DNA from: Cryobacterium sp.
GTDB taxonomy: Bacteria; Actinomycetota; Actinomycetes; Actinomycetales; Microbacteriaceae
Direction of reading: 5' to 3'
DNA: 55,780 nucleotides
Assembly (NCBI RefSeq): GCF_026786305.1
Contig: NZ_JAJAYI010000068.1
Location: 1 to 55,780 of the forward strand
The notes below the pieces were generated by a model that saw only the letters and a program-made list of their open reading frames with translations, did no database searches and was not told where the DNA came from. Made by a program: the position numbers and the translations under genes. This document shows, in pieces, positions 32,693-42,544 of the stretch (the first letter of the stretch is position 1; each line of letters opens with the position of its first letter).

Positions 32693-34096
32693 GTGAAGTC
32701 CACGGTCGAAAAACTGAGCCCCACGCGCGCCAAGCTCACCATCACGGTGAGCCCCGACGAACTGAAGCCAGCCATCACCCACGCCTACGGCCACATTGCC
32801 GAAGATATCAACGTCCCCGGTTTTCGTAAGGGAAAAATCCCGCCGGCCATCATCGATCAGCGCGTCGGGAAAGCTGCGGTTCTGGAGCACGCGGTCAACG
32901 AGGGTCTCGACGGTTTCTACCGTGCGGCCGTTGAAGAGAACAAGCTTCGCCCGCTGGGTCGCCCCGAGGCCGACATTGTCGAATGGCCGAGCAACACCGA
33001 CTTCTCTGGTGACCTGCTCCTCGCCATCGAGGTTGACGTGCGCCCCGAGATCGACCTGCCCAGCTACGCCGGCCTCAAGCTCACCGTCGATGCCGTCGAG
33101 GTATCCGACGAAGAAGTTGCCGAAGAACTCGACAAGCTGCGCAGCCGCTTCGGCACTCTCATCACGGTCGACCGCCCCGCCAAGACCGGCGACTTCGCCC
33201 AGATCGACCTGAACGCCGCAATCGACGGCGAAGAAGTCGACACAGCGAGCGGCATCTCCTATGAGGTTGGCTCCGGCGACCTCATCGACGGCATCGACGA
33301 GGCGCTCGATTCGCTCAGTGCCGGCGAGACCACCACCTTCAACTCCGACCTGATGGGTGGAGACCACGAGGGTGAGACGGCCGAGATCACGATAACGGTC
33401 ATCGCCGTCAAGGAGCGCGAGCTTCCCGAGGCCAACGACGATTTCGCTCAGATCTCGAGCGAGTTCGACACGATCGCCGAACTGACCGAGAGCCTCAAGG
33501 TTCAGGTTGAGAAGTCCAAGGTCTTCGGCCAGGGCAGCCAGGCCCGCGAGCGTCTCATCGAGACGCTCCTCGGATCGGTCGAGGTTCCGATTCCCGCCGC
33601 GATCATCCTCGACGAGGTGAACCGTCACCTCGAAGGCGAAAGCCGCCTCGAAGACGACACACACCGCGCCGAGGTCACCGAAGCCAGCGAGAAGACGTTC
33701 CGTCAGCAGATTCTGCTCGATACGATCGCCGAAGCGGAGCAGGTCAAGGTCAGCCAGGACGAGCTCACCCAGTACCTCATTCAGGGCGCCAGCCAGTACG
33801 GCATGGACCCGAGCGAGTTCGTGCAGACGCTCAACACCAACGGTCAGATTCCGTCGATGGTCGCCGAGGTTGCCCGCAACAAGGCTCTCGCCATTGCCCT
33901 GGGCAAGGCCGAGGTCGTTGACTCCAACGGCAAGCCGGTCGACCTGAGCGAGTTCACCGGCCCGGTCGACGCCGGCGTCGACAGTGCAGCCGTAGCGGAT
34001 GCCGCACCCGGCGACGCCGATGACGCTCCAGTCGCCGAGGCTGACGCTGAGATCGACGAGAAGCCCAAGAAGAAGAAAGCCGCTGCCAAGAAGTAG
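32693..34096 (+). CDS. tig: Trigger factor, ribosome-associated chaperone and prolyl isomerase
   Basis: Binds ribosomal protein L23 at the exit tunnel and shields nascent chains. The 467-aa product has the N-terminal ribosome-binding signature [11 protein letters not shown], the FKBP-type isomerase domain ([20 protein letters not shown] ... [16 protein letters not shown]), and the helical C-terminal chaperone arms. It then has an acidic Ala/Asp-rich tail ending in a Lys cluster ([11 protein letters not shown]), longer than the E. coli protein. GTG 32693 follows AGGAGAG. It heads the quality-control block with clpP1, clpP2 and clpX, with 165 bp to clpP1. Confidence 0.96.
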   Translation: MKSTVEKLSPTRAKLTITVSPDELKPAITHAYGHIAEDINVPGFRKGKIPPAIIDQRVGKAAVLEHAVNEGLDGFYRAAVEENKLRPLGRPEADIVEWPSNTDFSGDLLLAIEVDVRPEIDLPSYAGLKLTVDAVEVSDEEVAEELDKLRSRFGTLITVDRPAKTGDFAQIDLNAAIDGEEVDTASGISYEVGSGDLIDGIDEALDSLSAGETTTFNSDLMGGDHEGETAEITITVIAVKERELPEANDDFAQISSEFDTIAELTESLKVQVEKSKVFGQGSQARERLIETLLGSVEVPIPAAIILDEVNRHLEGESRLEDDTHRAEVTEASEKTFRQQILLDTIAEAEQVKVSQDELTQYLIQGASQYGMDPSEFVQTLNTNGQIPSMVAEVARNKALAIALGKAEVVDSNGKPVDLSEFTGPVDAGVDSAAVADAAPGDADDAPVAEADAEIDEKPKKKKAAAKK

Positions 34097-34261
34097 CGTC
34101 TGAATGCACGCACGGGCCGGCTGGATTCTTTCCCGTCGGCCTGTCGCATGCTGCAGGAGCTGTGTGCGGCAGCCGGTAATCTGCCGAGGGCGAACAGAGC
34201 CGTTTTGCCGCACGCGCTCCGATAGATTCATTGAGAAGCGACAACTGAAACGGAGCACGAC

Positions 34262-34858
34262 ATGGCCGACCCGACACCCACTAACGGTGTATTTGACCGA
34301 CTGCTGAAGGACCGCATCATCTGGCTCGGCTCAGAGGTCCGTGACGAAAATGCCAACGAGATCTGCGCCAAGATCCTGTTGCTGGCAGCCGAGGACTCGA
34401 AGCGCGACATCTATCTCTACATCAACTCTCCGGGCGGTTCGATCACCGCCGGAATGGCGATCTACGACACGATGCAGTTCGTACCCAATGACATCGTCAC
34501 CGTCGGAATCGGCATGGCGGCGTCGATGGGCCAGTTCCTGCTCACCTCGGGTACCAAGGGCAAGCGATACATCACCCCGAACGCTCGCGTGCTCCTGCAC
34601 CAGCCGTCCGGCGGATTCGGTGGCACGTCCGCCGACATCCAGACCCAGGCGCGCCTCATCCTCGACATGAAGCAACGACTGTCGGAGATCACGGCAGCGC
34701 AGACCGGCAAGACCGCCGAGCAGATCAACGCCGACGGTGACCGCGACAACTGGTTCAGCGCCCAGGAAGCCCTCGAATACGGTTTTGTCGACCACCTTCG
34801 GGCATCCGCTTCGGATGTCATCGGCGGCGGCGGCACCGACCCCGACGCCACCAAGTAG
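34262..34858 (+). CDS. clpP1: ATP-dependent Clp protease proteolytic subunit 1
   Basis: Serine peptidase subunit of the Clp protease barrel. The 198-aa product has the family core [23 protein letters not shown], nucleophile Ser in [11 protein letters not shown], catalytic His in [10 protein letters not shown], and the later Asp region ([18 protein letters not shown]). In actinobacteria ClpP1 and ClpP2 form mixed rings; the clpP2 start lies 27 bp downstream, so the pair is co-expressed. The 165-bp region between tig and this gene should hold a promoter; I could not find a clear ClgR-type operator there. Confidence 0.97.
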   Translation: MADPTPTNGVFDRLLKDRIIWLGSEVRDENANEICAKILLLAAEDSKRDIYLYINSPGGSITAGMAIYDTMQFVPNDIVTVGIGMAASMGQFLLTSGTKGKRYITPNARVLLHQPSGGFGGTSADIQTQARLILDMKQRLSEITAAQTGKTAEQINADGDRDNWFSAQEALEYGFVDHLRASASDVIGGGGTDPDATK

Positions 34859-34885
34859 TCCACCGAAACTGAACAGGAAGAAATC

Positions 34886-35569
34886 ATGACTATCCCCACA
34901 TTCGGTGGCACTGCCTACAGCTCGATGGGCGGCTCGACCACGAACATGCCCGATTCCCGCTACATTCTGCCCACCTTTGAAGAGCGCACCGCCTACGGAT
35001 ACAAGCGTCAGGACCCCTACGCCAAGTTGTTCGAAGACCGCATCATCTTTCTTGGTGTACAGGTTGACGACGCTTCGGCCGATGATGTGATGGCTCAGCT
35101 CCTCGTGCTCGAGAGCCAGGACCCGGACCGCGATATCACGATGTACATCAACTCGCCCGGTGGATCGTTCACGGCCATGACGGCGATCTACGACACCATG
35201 CAGTACATTCGCCCCCACGTTATGACCGTGTGCCTGGGTCAGGCGGCATCCGCTGCTGCCGTGCTGCTCGCCGGCGGCACCGCGGGCAAGCGTCTCGCAC
35301 TGCCGAACGCGCGCATCCTCATCCACCAGCCGTCCGTTGGCGGCCAGGGCGGAGGTCAGGCGTCCGACATTGAGATTCAGGCGGCCGAAATTCTGCGCAT
35401 GCGGGTATGGCTCGAAGAGACGCTCGCGCAGCACTCCAACCGGAGCGTCGAGCAGGTCAATAAGGACATTGACCGCGACAAGATCATGAGCGCGGCGGAT
35501 GCCCTCGAATACGGGCTCATCGACCAGGATCTGACCAGCCGGAAGAACCTTCCGATGCTTGTCAAATAG
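34886..35569 (+). CDS. clpP2: ATP-dependent Clp protease proteolytic subunit 2
   Basis: Partner of ClpP1 in the mixed tetradecamer. The 227-aa product has an N-terminal extension of about 30 residues (a propeptide candidate ending near [12 protein letters not shown]), then [24 protein letters not shown], catalytic Ser in [13 protein letters not shown], His in RILIHQPS and Asp in [20 protein letters not shown] Gly-rich loop ([10 protein letters not shown]) follows the His, as in actinobacterial ClpP2. AGGAAG precedes ATG 34886. A strong terminator hairpin follows the gene, separating it from clpX. Confidence 0.97.
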   Translation: MTIPTFGGTAYSSMGGSTTNMPDSRYILPTFEERTAYGYKRQDPYAKLFEDRIIFLGVQVDDASADDVMAQLLVLESQDPDRDITMYINSPGGSFTAMTAIYDTMQYIRPHVMTVCLGQAASAAAVLLAGGTAGKRLALPNARILIHQPSVGGQGGGQASDIEIQAAEILRMRVWLEETLAQHSNRSVEQVNKDIDRDKIMSAADALEYGLIDQDLTSRKNLPMLVK

Positions 35570-35592
35570 TCTGTGACCTGAACCGGTCCAAG

Positions 35593-35620
35593 CGGCGCGT
35601 CGCCTTCGGGCGGCGCGCCG
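35593..35620 (+). terminator. Rho-independent terminator after clpP2
   Basis: CGGCGCGTCGCC - TTCG - GGCGGCGCGCCG: a 12-bp stem (one G-T pair) closed by a TTCG tetraloop, followed by TTTCGGTTT. It lies 24 bp after the clpP2 stop and ends transcription of clpP1-clpP2. Confidence 0.85.
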
Positions 35621-35702
35621 TTTCGGTTTGTCGCGTGCTGCACGTAACTGTCGGATGCACAGGCTAGGCTCAATTGCAGAGAGACCAATGGAGGAGGCTG
35701 AC

Positions 35703-36980
35703 ATGGCCCGAATCGGCGAAAGTGCCGACCTGCTCAAGTGTTCCTTCTGCGGAAAGAGCCAAAAGCAGGTACAACAGCTCATCGCCGGCCCCGGCGTGTA
35801 CATCTGCGACGAATGCGTCGAGCTGTGCAACGAAATCATCGAAGAGCGCCTGGCCGAAGCCGGTTCTGAAGCCACCCCCGGTGAATTCGACCTCCCCAAG
35901 CCCAGAGAAATTTTTGGCTTCCTTGAGGAATACGTCATTGGCCAGGAACCCGCCAAGCGTGCCCTCGCCGTCGCCGTCTACAACCACTACAAGCGCGTGC
36001 GGTCTCGCGCTACGCTCACCGCAGCCGAGGCCATTCACGACGACGTTGAGATCGCCAAGTCCAACATTCTGCTGATCGGCCCGACCGGCTGTGGCAAGAC
36101 CTACCTTGCCCAGACCCTCGCCAAGCGTCTCAATGTTCCCTTCGCCGTAGCGGATGCGACGGCCCTCACCGAGGCCGGCTATGTCGGTGAAGACGTCGAG
36201 AATATTCTGCTCAAGCTTATTCAGGCCGCAGACTACGACGTCAAGCGGGCTGAAACCGGCATTATCTACATCGATGAGATCGACAAGATTGCACGCAAGG
36301 CCGAGAACCCGTCGATCACCCGCGACGTCTCGGGCGAAGGCGTTCAACAGGCACTTCTGAAAATTCTCGAGGGTACGATCGCATCGGTCCCCCCGCAGGG
36401 CGGGCGCAAGCACCCACACCAGGAATTTATTCAGATCGACACCACGAACGTGCTGTTCATCGTGGCTGGCGCTTTCGCCGGACTCGAAGACATCATCTCG
36501 TCCCGCGCCGGGAAGAAGGGCATCGGCTTTGGGGCGCCCCTGCACATCAAGGGCGATGACATCAACCTGTTCAGCGAGGTTCTACCCGAAGACCTGCACA
36601 AGTTCGGTCTGATTCCCGAGTTCATCGGTCGACTTCCCGTGGTCACGACGGTCACCCAGCTCGATCAGGTGGCACTCATGCAGATTCTGACCGTGCCCAG
36701 GAACGCGCTCGTTCGGCAGTACCAGCGCATGTTTGAGCTCGACGGCGTGGAGCTTGAATTCGAGGAGCCGGCATTGGAAGCCATCGCCGACCTCGCCGTA
36801 CTACGAAAGACCGGTGCTCGCGGGTTGCGGGCCATCCTCGAAGAGGTTCTCGGCCCGGTCATGTTCGAGGTGCCCTCCAGCACCGACGTGGAGCGTGTCA
36901 TCATCACCCGCGACACCGTGCTGAACAACGCACCCGCTGAAATGGTGCTCCACAAGACCCGTCAGGTAAAATCCGCCTGA
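35703..36980 (+). CDS. clpX: ATP-dependent Clp protease ATP-binding subunit ClpX
   Basis: AAA+ unfoldase that feeds substrates into ClpP1P2. The 425-aa product has the N-terminal zinc-binding domain (CSFCGKS ... CDECVELC), Walker [13 protein letters not shown], pore loop GYVGED, Walker [13 protein letters not shown], the ClpP-contact IGF loop (KKGIGFGAP), and the sensor-2 Arg region ([12 protein letters not shown]). GGAGGA lies about 9 bases before ATG 35703; the frame extends further upstream without support. It is separated from clpP2 by a terminator, so it should have its own promoter in the remaining 80 bp. Confidence 0.97.
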   Translation: MARIGESADLLKCSFCGKSQKQVQQLIAGPGVYICDECVELCNEIIEERLAEAGSEATPGEFDLPKPREIFGFLEEYVIGQEPAKRALAVAVYNHYKRVRSRATLTAAEAIHDDVEIAKSNILLIGPTGCGKTYLAQTLAKRLNVPFAVADATALTEAGYVGEDVENILLKLIQAADYDVKRAETGIIYIDEIDKIARKAENPSITRDVSGEGVQQALLKILEGTIASVPPQGGRKHPHQEFIQIDTTNVLFIVAGAFAGLEDIISSRAGKKGIGFGAPLHIKGDDINLFSEVLPEDLHKFGLIPEFIGRLPVVTTVTQLDQVALMQILTVPRNALVRQYQRMFELDGVELEFEEPALEAIADLAVLRKTGARGLRAILEEVLGPVMFEVPSSTDVERVIITRDTVLNNAPAEMVLHKTRQVKSA

Positions 36981-37142
36981 CAACCGGGCCGGTGCACTGC
37001 GCCGTCTGCGGGCGTTGGGCCGGGCGGAGGGTAAACAGGCTCCGCCACTATCCGTGTGCGGGGTCGCGACAGGATGATCTGAGAACTTGGCAGCCTGCGG
37101 CGTCAGACCTGGATTGGGAAAACCTAACTGGGGGAGCAACGA

Positions 37143-38348
37143 ATGAGCGAACGGCCACAGCGTGGTGGCCTGCGAGACGGCCCACGTGGCCTCCTACAGC
37201 CGGCGTCGACGGGTATTGTGGCGGCCATCACGGGCTTTGCGAGCTCGTTTGTGTTGGTCATCGCCGGGCTGCGAGGCGTTGGTGCGTCTGAGTCTCAAGC
37301 GTCGTCGGGGCTTCTCGCGCTGTGCCTTCTCGTAGGAGTGCTCTGCATTGCACTGCCCTGGTATTTTCGAATGCCCCTTTCTTTTGCCTGGTCAACCCCG
37401 GGCGCGGCCCTTCTCGTCGCGGCCGGCGCCACGACCGATGATTTTGGTGCTGCCGTCGGGGCCTTTCTCTTCTGTGGTGTGCTCATCGTCGTGTCTGGTT
37501 TGTGGCCACGGCTCGGCCGGGCCATCACGAGCATCCCCAAACCGCTCGCCGGCGCCATGCTGGCCGGCATTTTGTTGCCCATCTGCCTGGCTCCCATCCA
37601 GGCATCGATTGAACAACCGCTACTGGCTCTGCCCGTCGTGCTGGTCTGGCTCGTGCTGTACCGCCTGGCTCCGCGCTGGGCAGTACCGGCCGCGATGGTC
37701 GTCGCGGCGATCGGGATTGGGGTCACGGCTGGAACGGACTGGCTGTCAGCACCGACATCCGCGCCAGCCCTGACCCTGGTCGCCCCGGTCTTCGACCCGC
37801 TGGTGATCGTGAGCCTGGGCCTTCCGTTGTTCGTCGTGACGATGGCGGGCCAGAACGTGCCCGGCTTCGCCGTGTTGTCGACCTTCGGCTACCGCCCTCC
37901 GCCGCGCTCGGTGCTGGTGTGGTCGGGCATGAGCACCATGGTTGGCTCGGTGTTTGGAGCGCACAACATCAACCTGGCGGCGATCACGGCGGCGCTGATG
38001 GCCAGTCCAGACGCCCACCGTGACCCGGCGAAACGCTGGGTCGCGACGGTCGCGTCGGGTTGTGGCTACCTCATACTCGGCCTCGGGTCCGGGCTCGCGA
38101 CTGCCCTCGTGGCGGCGTCACCGCCGATCCTCATCATCGCCGTCGCCGGTCTCGCGCTCCTCGGCGCCCTGGTCACAAGTATTACCGGTGCGCTGGCGGA
38201 ACCCGAGCATCGCATCAGTGCCATTGCGACGTTTTTAGTGACGGCCTCCGGCATGACCATCGTCGGAATCGGGTCGGCGTTCTGGGGCCTCGTGGTCGGA
38301 GGTATCTGCATGCTGTGGCTCGGTTGGCACCGGCCTCGCTCAGGGTAG
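37143..38348 (+). CDS. BenE-family (benzoate/H+ symporter-like) membrane transporter
   Basis: The 401-aa product has about 12 hydrophobic helices and the BenE family pattern: GFASSFVLVIAGLRGVGASESQASSGLLALC, ALPWYFRMPLSFAWSTPGAALL, SIPKPLAGAMLAGILLP, LPLFVVTMAGQNVPGFAVLSTFGYRPP and the GSVFGAHNINLAAITAAL segment. GGGGGAG lies 6 bases before ATG 37143. The transported compound is not certain; BenE homologues are often labelled benzoate transporters without proof, and no aromatic-catabolism gene is adjacent. Single gene, convergent with the following membrane-protein gene. Confidence 0.88.
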   Translation: MSERPQRGGLRDGPRGLLQPASTGIVAAITGFASSFVLVIAGLRGVGASESQASSGLLALCLLVGVLCIALPWYFRMPLSFAWSTPGAALLVAAGATTDDFGAAVGAFLFCGVLIVVSGLWPRLGRAITSIPKPLAGAMLAGILLPICLAPIQASIEQPLLALPVVLVWLVLYRLAPRWAVPAAMVVAAIGIGVTAGTDWLSAPTSAPALTLVAPVFDPLVIVSLGLPLFVVTMAGQNVPGFAVLSTFGYRPPPRSVLVWSGMSTMVGSVFGAHNINLAAITAALMASPDAHRDPAKRWVATVASGCGYLILGLGSGLATALVAASPPILIIAVAGLALLGALVTSITGALAEPEHRISAIATFLVTASGMTIVGIGSAFWGLVVGGICMLWLGWHRPRSG

Positions 38349-38378
38349 CCGACTGTGACGAGTGCTGGCCCCGTGTGT

Positions 38379-39146
38379 TCAGTCGATGTGCCGAGGGTGC
38401 CCGCGTGCGGCGCTGGCGCCGCCGAAACCTGTGCGCATTACGATTCCGGCCGCCGTGCGTTCGATGCTCAGCGCGTACAGAACCGCGGCGAAGGCAAGGA
38501 GCGCACCCGTCGCCTCGAACCCTTCCTCGATGCCGAGCAGCACGTGGTACTCAAGGCTGGCCCGAGCGAGGTCGTCCTGCTGCCCACCAACCACAATGCC
38601 ACTGATTGCCTCGACTCCGACCGCGCCAAGCAGGTAGACGATGCCGGCGACGATGAGGCGGCGACGGAGACGTCGGTCGATGCTTCGCGCAATCCAGAGC
38701 ACAACGATGCCCGCGACGATGGCCAGCGGCACCCCGATGGTTAGCCAGGCGAAGGTGAACGTCGCCCCCGGGGTGAACCGGGCAAATTTCTCATGCAGTT
38801 GAGCGATTTCATCGGCGGACATCTCGAGGCCCACAGCTCCGAGAACAACGTACGAAAGCCCGGTCTCACCCTCATTGCGGGCGTTCAGACCGATGACGCA
38901 GAGGACGACACCAACGCCTGCCAGGAGAAGCCCGGAAATCCAGGCCCAGAGGTTTGCTTCACCATCTGCGTAGAGCATACTCGCCGCTCCGCTCAGAACG
39001 CCCCACCCCGGCACCGAGCTGTCGATATTCTCGCGGAGGTAGTGAAAGATGAGTCCGATCAGGAGCATCGCGGCCAAAACGACGGCGGTGATCCACAGAA
39101 ATCGTCGTCGACCAGCACCTTCGTCTCGACTCACTGGAATGTCCAT
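38379..39146 (-). CDS. Multi-pass membrane protein of unknown function
   Basis: The 255-aa product has about six hydrophobic segments: FLWITAVVLAAMLLIGLIF, a second at ASMLYADGEANLWAWISGLLLAGVGVVLCVIGL, then VVLGAVGLEMS, TFAWLTIGVPLAIVAGIVVLWIA, RLIVAGIVYLLGAVGVEAISGIVV and ATGALLAFAAVLYALSI. A conserved-looking acidic/His pair (DEIAQLHEKF; YHVLLGIEEGFE) may bind metal or substrate. The GTG at 39158 is an alternative start; neither has a clear ribosome site. Family not recognised by name. Confidence 0.75.
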   Translation of the reverse strand: MDIPVSRDEGAGRRRFLWITAVVLAAMLLIGLIFHYLRENIDSSVPGWGVLSGAASMLYADGEANLWAWISGLLLAGVGVVLCVIGLNARNEGETGLSYVVLGAVGLEMSADEIAQLHEKFARFTPGATFTFAWLTIGVPLAIVAGIVVLWIARSIDRRLRRRLIVAGIVYLLGAVGVEAISGIVVGGQQDDLARASLEYHVLLGIEEGFEATGALLAFAAVLYALSIERTAAGIVMRTGFGGASAARGHPRHID

Positions 39147-39262
39147 GGCAGGAGACACTACACTGCGGCAGACCAGCCGCGCATCCTTATTCTTGAGGGT
39201 TTCTGGTCGGGACCGGAACCCTCCGAGATCGAGGCGGGAAAAACGGAACGCGAACTCGCACC

Positions 39263-41326
39263 CTAGTTCAGGCCCCGTCGGTCGAGCAGGGGCTGCAGGT
39301 GAGCATCACGGCCGCGCCAGTGCCGGTAGGCCTCGAGTGGATCCTTGGTGCCGCCGACTCCGAGCAGGCGGTCACGAAAGCGATCGCCGTTGGTGCGGTT
39401 AAGGCCGCCGTTCTCTGTGAACCACTCGACCGCGTCGGCGTCGAGCACTTCGCTCCAGATGTAGGAGTAGTACCCGGCGTCGTACCCGCCCGAGAACGTG
39501 TGGGCGAAATAGGTGCTCGCGTAGCGAGTGGGAACGACGGGATTGTCCAGGCCAACGGAAGCGAGGGCATCCGCTTCGAAGCCGGCCACGTCAGTGACGG
39601 TCGTACCGGCGTCAATGCGGTGCCAGGCCTGGTCGAGTAGCGCGGCGGCCAGGTATTCGCTGGTCAGAAAGCCCTCGTTGAAGGCCGATGAGGCCTGGAT
39701 GCGGTCGACGAGCTGTTGCGGCATCGCCTCTCCCGTTTCGTGGTGGCGGGCATAGTTCGCGAGGATCTCGGGCCAGAGCATCCACATTTCGTTGACCTGG
39801 CTAGGAAATTCAACGAAGTCGCGGTACACATTGGTACCGGAGAACTTGGGGTAGGTCGCGCGGGCGAGCAGCCCGTGCAGGGCATGGCCGAACTCGTGAA
39901 ACAGGGTTGTGACCTGGTCGTAGGTGAGCAGCGTGGGCTGGCCGGTGGCGGGTTTGGACACGTTGAGGTTGTTGCACACCACGGTCGTGTCGGTTCCGAG
40001 CAGGGTGGATTGGGAGACCAGAGCGTTCATCCATGCCCCACCACGCTTGGAATCGCGGGTGTAGAAGTCGCCAATGTAGAGCCCCACCGGGGTACCCGTC
40101 TCGGTACTGACCTCGAAGACCCGTGATTCGGGGTGCCAGCCGACCAGGTCGGGCCGGGCGGTGAAGGTGAGGCCGTAAAGCCGGTTGGCCGCGTAGAAGA
40201 CCCCGTTGACCAGCACGCTGTCAAGTTCGAAGTACGGGCGCATGGCGGAGGCATCAACGTTGTACTTCGCCCGGCGCACCTTTTCGGTGTAGAACGCCCA
40301 GTCCCAGGCGGCCAGCTCGAAACCGCCGCCCTCGGCGTCGATCACAGCCTGCAGGTCGGCCTGTTCCACCCGGGCATTGCGGGCAGCGGCCGGGGCGAGG
40401 CGGCCGAGCAGCTCCCAGACCGCGCCGGGATTCTTGGCGGTTTCGTCGGCGGTCACGAACGCGGCATGGCTGTCGAACCCGAGCAGCCGGGCCCGCTCGG
40501 CACGCAGGTGTGTGATCTCGATCACGAGCGGCCGATTGTCGTTCGCCGCTCCGGCCGCATCAGAGCGGATGCCGCGAGCGCGGCTCGCCGCGAGCAACCG
40601 CTCGCGCACCCCCCGGTTGGTCAGGCTTGCGAGGTACGGGTGCGAGGTGGGGAGCACGAGACTGATCAGGTATTTGCCGTCGAGGTGGCGCTCCCTGGCT
40701 GCTTCGGCGGTGGCGGAGATCTCGCCGTCGGTGAGACCGTCGAGCTCGGCCACGTCATCGATGATGAGCGCGAGGGCATTCGTATCGGCTAGCAGGTTCT
40801 TCTCAAAGCGGGTGGTCAGGATCGACAGCCGCGCGTTGAAATCACGCAGCGAGTGCTTCTCGTCGTCGCCCAGGCCGGCCCCGGCGAGCGTGGACTCGGT
40901 GAAGTAGCGGTCGATCAGGTAGAGCGACTCGGCGTCGAGTCCGAGGCTCGCACGCTGCCCGTGCAGGGCGGCGATGCGCGCGTACAGGGCGGGGTCGAGC
41001 CGGATGGCGTCGGCGTGAGCGGCCAGCAGCGGCGCGAGTTCCTCTTCGAGGTCATTGGTGAAGTCGCTCGAGTCGGAAGAGCTCTTGTTGAAGAAGACCT
41101 CGGTGACCCGCGCGAGCGTCTGCCCGCTGCGCTCGAGAGCAACGAGGGTGTTATTGAAGGTGGGCGCATCCGCTGTGCCGGTGATGACACCGATCTCGGC
41201 GAGCTGTTCGGTCATGCCCTGCAGAAAGGCCGGCCGATAGTGCTCGTCGGCTATTTCGGCGAAGGGCGGCAGCTGGTAGGGCAGGGTGCTGCGGGCGAGA
41301 AAGGGATTGTTCGCGGTGGAAGCCAT
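39263..41326 (-). CDS. M3-family metallopeptidase (peptidyl-dipeptidase Dcp / oligopeptidase type)
   Basis: Cytoplasmic zinc peptidase that degrades short peptides. The 687-aa product is full length for the family. The zinc site is TTLFHEFGHALHGLL (HEFGH), with the downstream Glu in FVEFPSQVNEMWM and the substrate-binding YDAGYYSYIWSEVLDAD Tyr-rich segment. The N-terminal helical half (ADEHYRPAFLQGMTEQLAEI) is typical of Dcp. It fits with pepN in peptide recycling downstream of Clp. ATG 41326 has GGAGG almost abutting it, which is unusually close. Confidence 0.94.
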   Translation of the reverse strand: MASTANNPFLARSTLPYQLPPFAEIADEHYRPAFLQGMTEQLAEIGVITGTADAPTFNNTLVALERSGQTLARVTEVFFNKSSSDSSDFTNDLEEELAPLLAAHADAIRLDPALYARIAALHGQRASLGLDAESLYLIDRYFTESTLAGAGLGDDEKHSLRDFNARLSILTTRFEKNLLADTNALALIIDDVAELDGLTDGEISATAEAARERHLDGKYLISLVLPTSHPYLASLTNRGVRERLLAASRARGIRSDAAGAANDNRPLVIEITHLRAERARLLGFDSHAAFVTADETAKNPGAVWELLGRLAPAAARNARVEQADLQAVIDAEGGGFELAAWDWAFYTEKVRRAKYNVDASAMRPYFELDSVLVNGVFYAANRLYGLTFTARPDLVGWHPESRVFEVSTETGTPVGLYIGDFYTRDSKRGGAWMNALVSQSTLLGTDTTVVCNNLNVSKPATGQPTLLTYDQVTTLFHEFGHALHGLLARATYPKFSGTNVYRDFVEFPSQVNEMWMLWPEILANYARHHETGEAMPQQLVDRIQASSAFNEGFLTSEYLAAALLDQAWHRIDAGTTVTDVAGFEADALASVGLDNPVVPTRYASTYFAHTFSGGYDAGYYSYIWSEVLDADAVEWFTENGGLNRTNGDRFRDRLLGVGGTKDPLEAYRHWRGRDAHLQPLLDRRGLN

Positions 41327-41361
41327 GCCTCCACACTAGCCAAGGCCGCCGACATGAAAGC

Positions 41362-41808
41362 GTGCTGCGCTCGCACACCTGGCGCACGGTGGCGAACTCG
41401 GCCGCGTACCTGATTCCGGAGTTGTGCACCGGAGGAGTGCTGCTCGATGTCGGCTGCGGCCCGGGCACGATCACCGTCGATCTGGCGCGTCGGCTCGCGC
41501 CGGACTACTGGAACGGCGGCGACCCCGATGCCGGGCGTTCGCTCAAGTCCTGGGCTCGACGGGCCGGGTTCACCGACGTGACCTGCAGCGCATCCGTCTG
41601 GTGTTTTGCCTCCGATGCGGAACGCGAGTGGTGGGGTGAATCGTGGGCGGTGCGAGTGACCGAATCAAGTTTCGCGGCACACGCCATCGAATCCGGAGTG
41701 GCCGACCTGGGCGACCTCAAACGGATAGCCGTGGCCTGGCGCGAGTGGGTGCGTGACCCGAACGGTTGGTTCGGAATACCGCACGGCGAAATTCTGGCCC
41801 GCGGCTGA
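41362..41808 (+). pseudogene. SAM-dependent methyltransferase with an internal in-frame deletion
   Basis: The 148-aa frame joins two distant parts of a class I methyltransferase that is normally about 260-270 aa. The N-terminal part has LRSHTWRTVANSAAYLIPEL and SAM motif I LLDVGCGPGTITVDLARRLAP. It then jumps directly to a C-terminal domain (GGDPDAGRSLKSWARRAGFTDVTCSASVWCF ... EWVRDPNGWFGIPHGEILARG). The middle of about 100 residues, which holds motifs II-IV and much of the SAM pocket, is absent. Homology also begins upstream of the first usable codon (HES before GTG 41362) with no start codon there. I therefore treat it as a relic although the frame is open. Confidence 0.7.
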
Positions 41809-41816
41809 CCGAGAGC

Positions 41817-42086
41817 TCAGATCCATTCCTCATCGTCATCATCGGCGGTGGTTGAGGGCTGCGTGATGGTCGCGCTGTCATCCACCGGGTTGAAGCGGAT
41901 TACGGTCCCATCGTCGAGCTCAATCACCGGTTTGGCCTCCAGCCAGGTCAGTGTCCAGCGCCACGTACTGGTGTCGACGGCGAGAGCGGTGAGATCCTCT
42001 TCGACGGCGCGCACGGCGATTTCGACGACGTGTGGAAGCCCGGTCGGCAGAGTTCCGCCGAGGGTCCACCGGGTGCCCAGCTGCAT
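41817..42086 (-). CDS. Small acidic hypothetical protein, 89 aa
   Basis: Product of 89 aa beginning MQLGTRWTLGGTLPTGLPHVV. It has a helical middle (VEIAVRAVEEDLTAL) and two beta-like strands (WRWTLTWLEAKPVIELDDGTVIRFNP), and ends in a very acidic tail DDDDEEWI. It starts 3 bp after the GNAT gene, so translation is probably coupled in the valS-GNAT-hypothetical operon. I recall short proteins of this type in related genomes but no function. Confidence 0.75.
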   Translation of the reverse strand: MQLGTRWTLGGTLPTGLPHVVEIAVRAVEEDLTALAVDTSTWRWTLTWLEAKPVIELDDGTVIRFNPVDDSATITQPSTTADDDDEEWI

Positions 42087-42089
42087 GAT

Positions 42090-42536
42090 CTAGACGTCGA
42101 TCTCGTAGGTGACCCAGTCGGTCCGAGTGCCGAGCTGATCGTAAAGCACCTGCGCGGTCGCGTTGTCGGCGGCGGTCAACAGCTGAACCTGGGCCAGCTT
42201 GTGCTGACGCGCATAGTTCTTGGTGAATTCCATCAACAGTGTGCCGACCCCCTGACCGCGGTGGTCCTCAGCAACATACAGATCGTCAAGGAATAGGGCG
42301 AGGTCGCCGCTGAGCGTGCGCGGCACGCTGCGGTAGTGCGCGAAACCGACGAAGTCACCATCGTCGTTGACCGCCACGGCACCGTTGAGGTCGTTGCCGG
42401 CGTCAATGATCCAGCTCCAGACCTGCAAAGCCTTCTGATCGGTCAGTTCGCTCTCGTAGAACGCGCTGTAGCCCTCAAACAGGCCCAGCCAAGCGAAAAA
42501 GTCCTTGTCGCCCAGCGGGCGCACGGTTACTGACAT
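42090..42536 (-). CDS. GNAT-family N-acetyltransferase
   Basis: Acetyl-CoA dependent transferase of unknown substrate. The 148-aa product has the GNAT core: VRPLGDKDFFAWLGLFEGY, GAVAVNDDGDFVGFAHYR, and the acetyl-CoA binding LFLDDLYVAEDHRGQGVGTLLMEF (RGQGVG), followed by LLTAADNATAQVLYDQLG. GGAG precedes ATG 42536. It begins 8 bp after the valS stop and ends 3 bp before the small acidic gene, so all three are one operon. Confidence 0.9.
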   Translation of the reverse strand: MSVTVRPLGDKDFFAWLGLFEGYSAFYESELTDQKALQVWSWIIDAGNDLNGAVAVNDDGDFVGFAHYRSVPRTLSGDLALFLDDLYVAEDHRGQGVGTLLMEFTKNYARQHKLAQVQLLTAADNATAQVLYDQLGTRTDWVTYEIDV

Positions 42537-42544
42537 CTGGTCTC

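Noticed and set aside
32495-34258. 587-aa minus-strand frame opposite tig
   Set aside because: Antisense shadow of trigger factor, and it also runs across the tRNA-Pro gene.
34097-34261. ClgR-type operator upstream of clpP1
   Set aside because: I looked for CGC-N5-GCG with flanking symmetry; only partial CGC/GCG pairs at wrong spacing occur, so no site is claimed.
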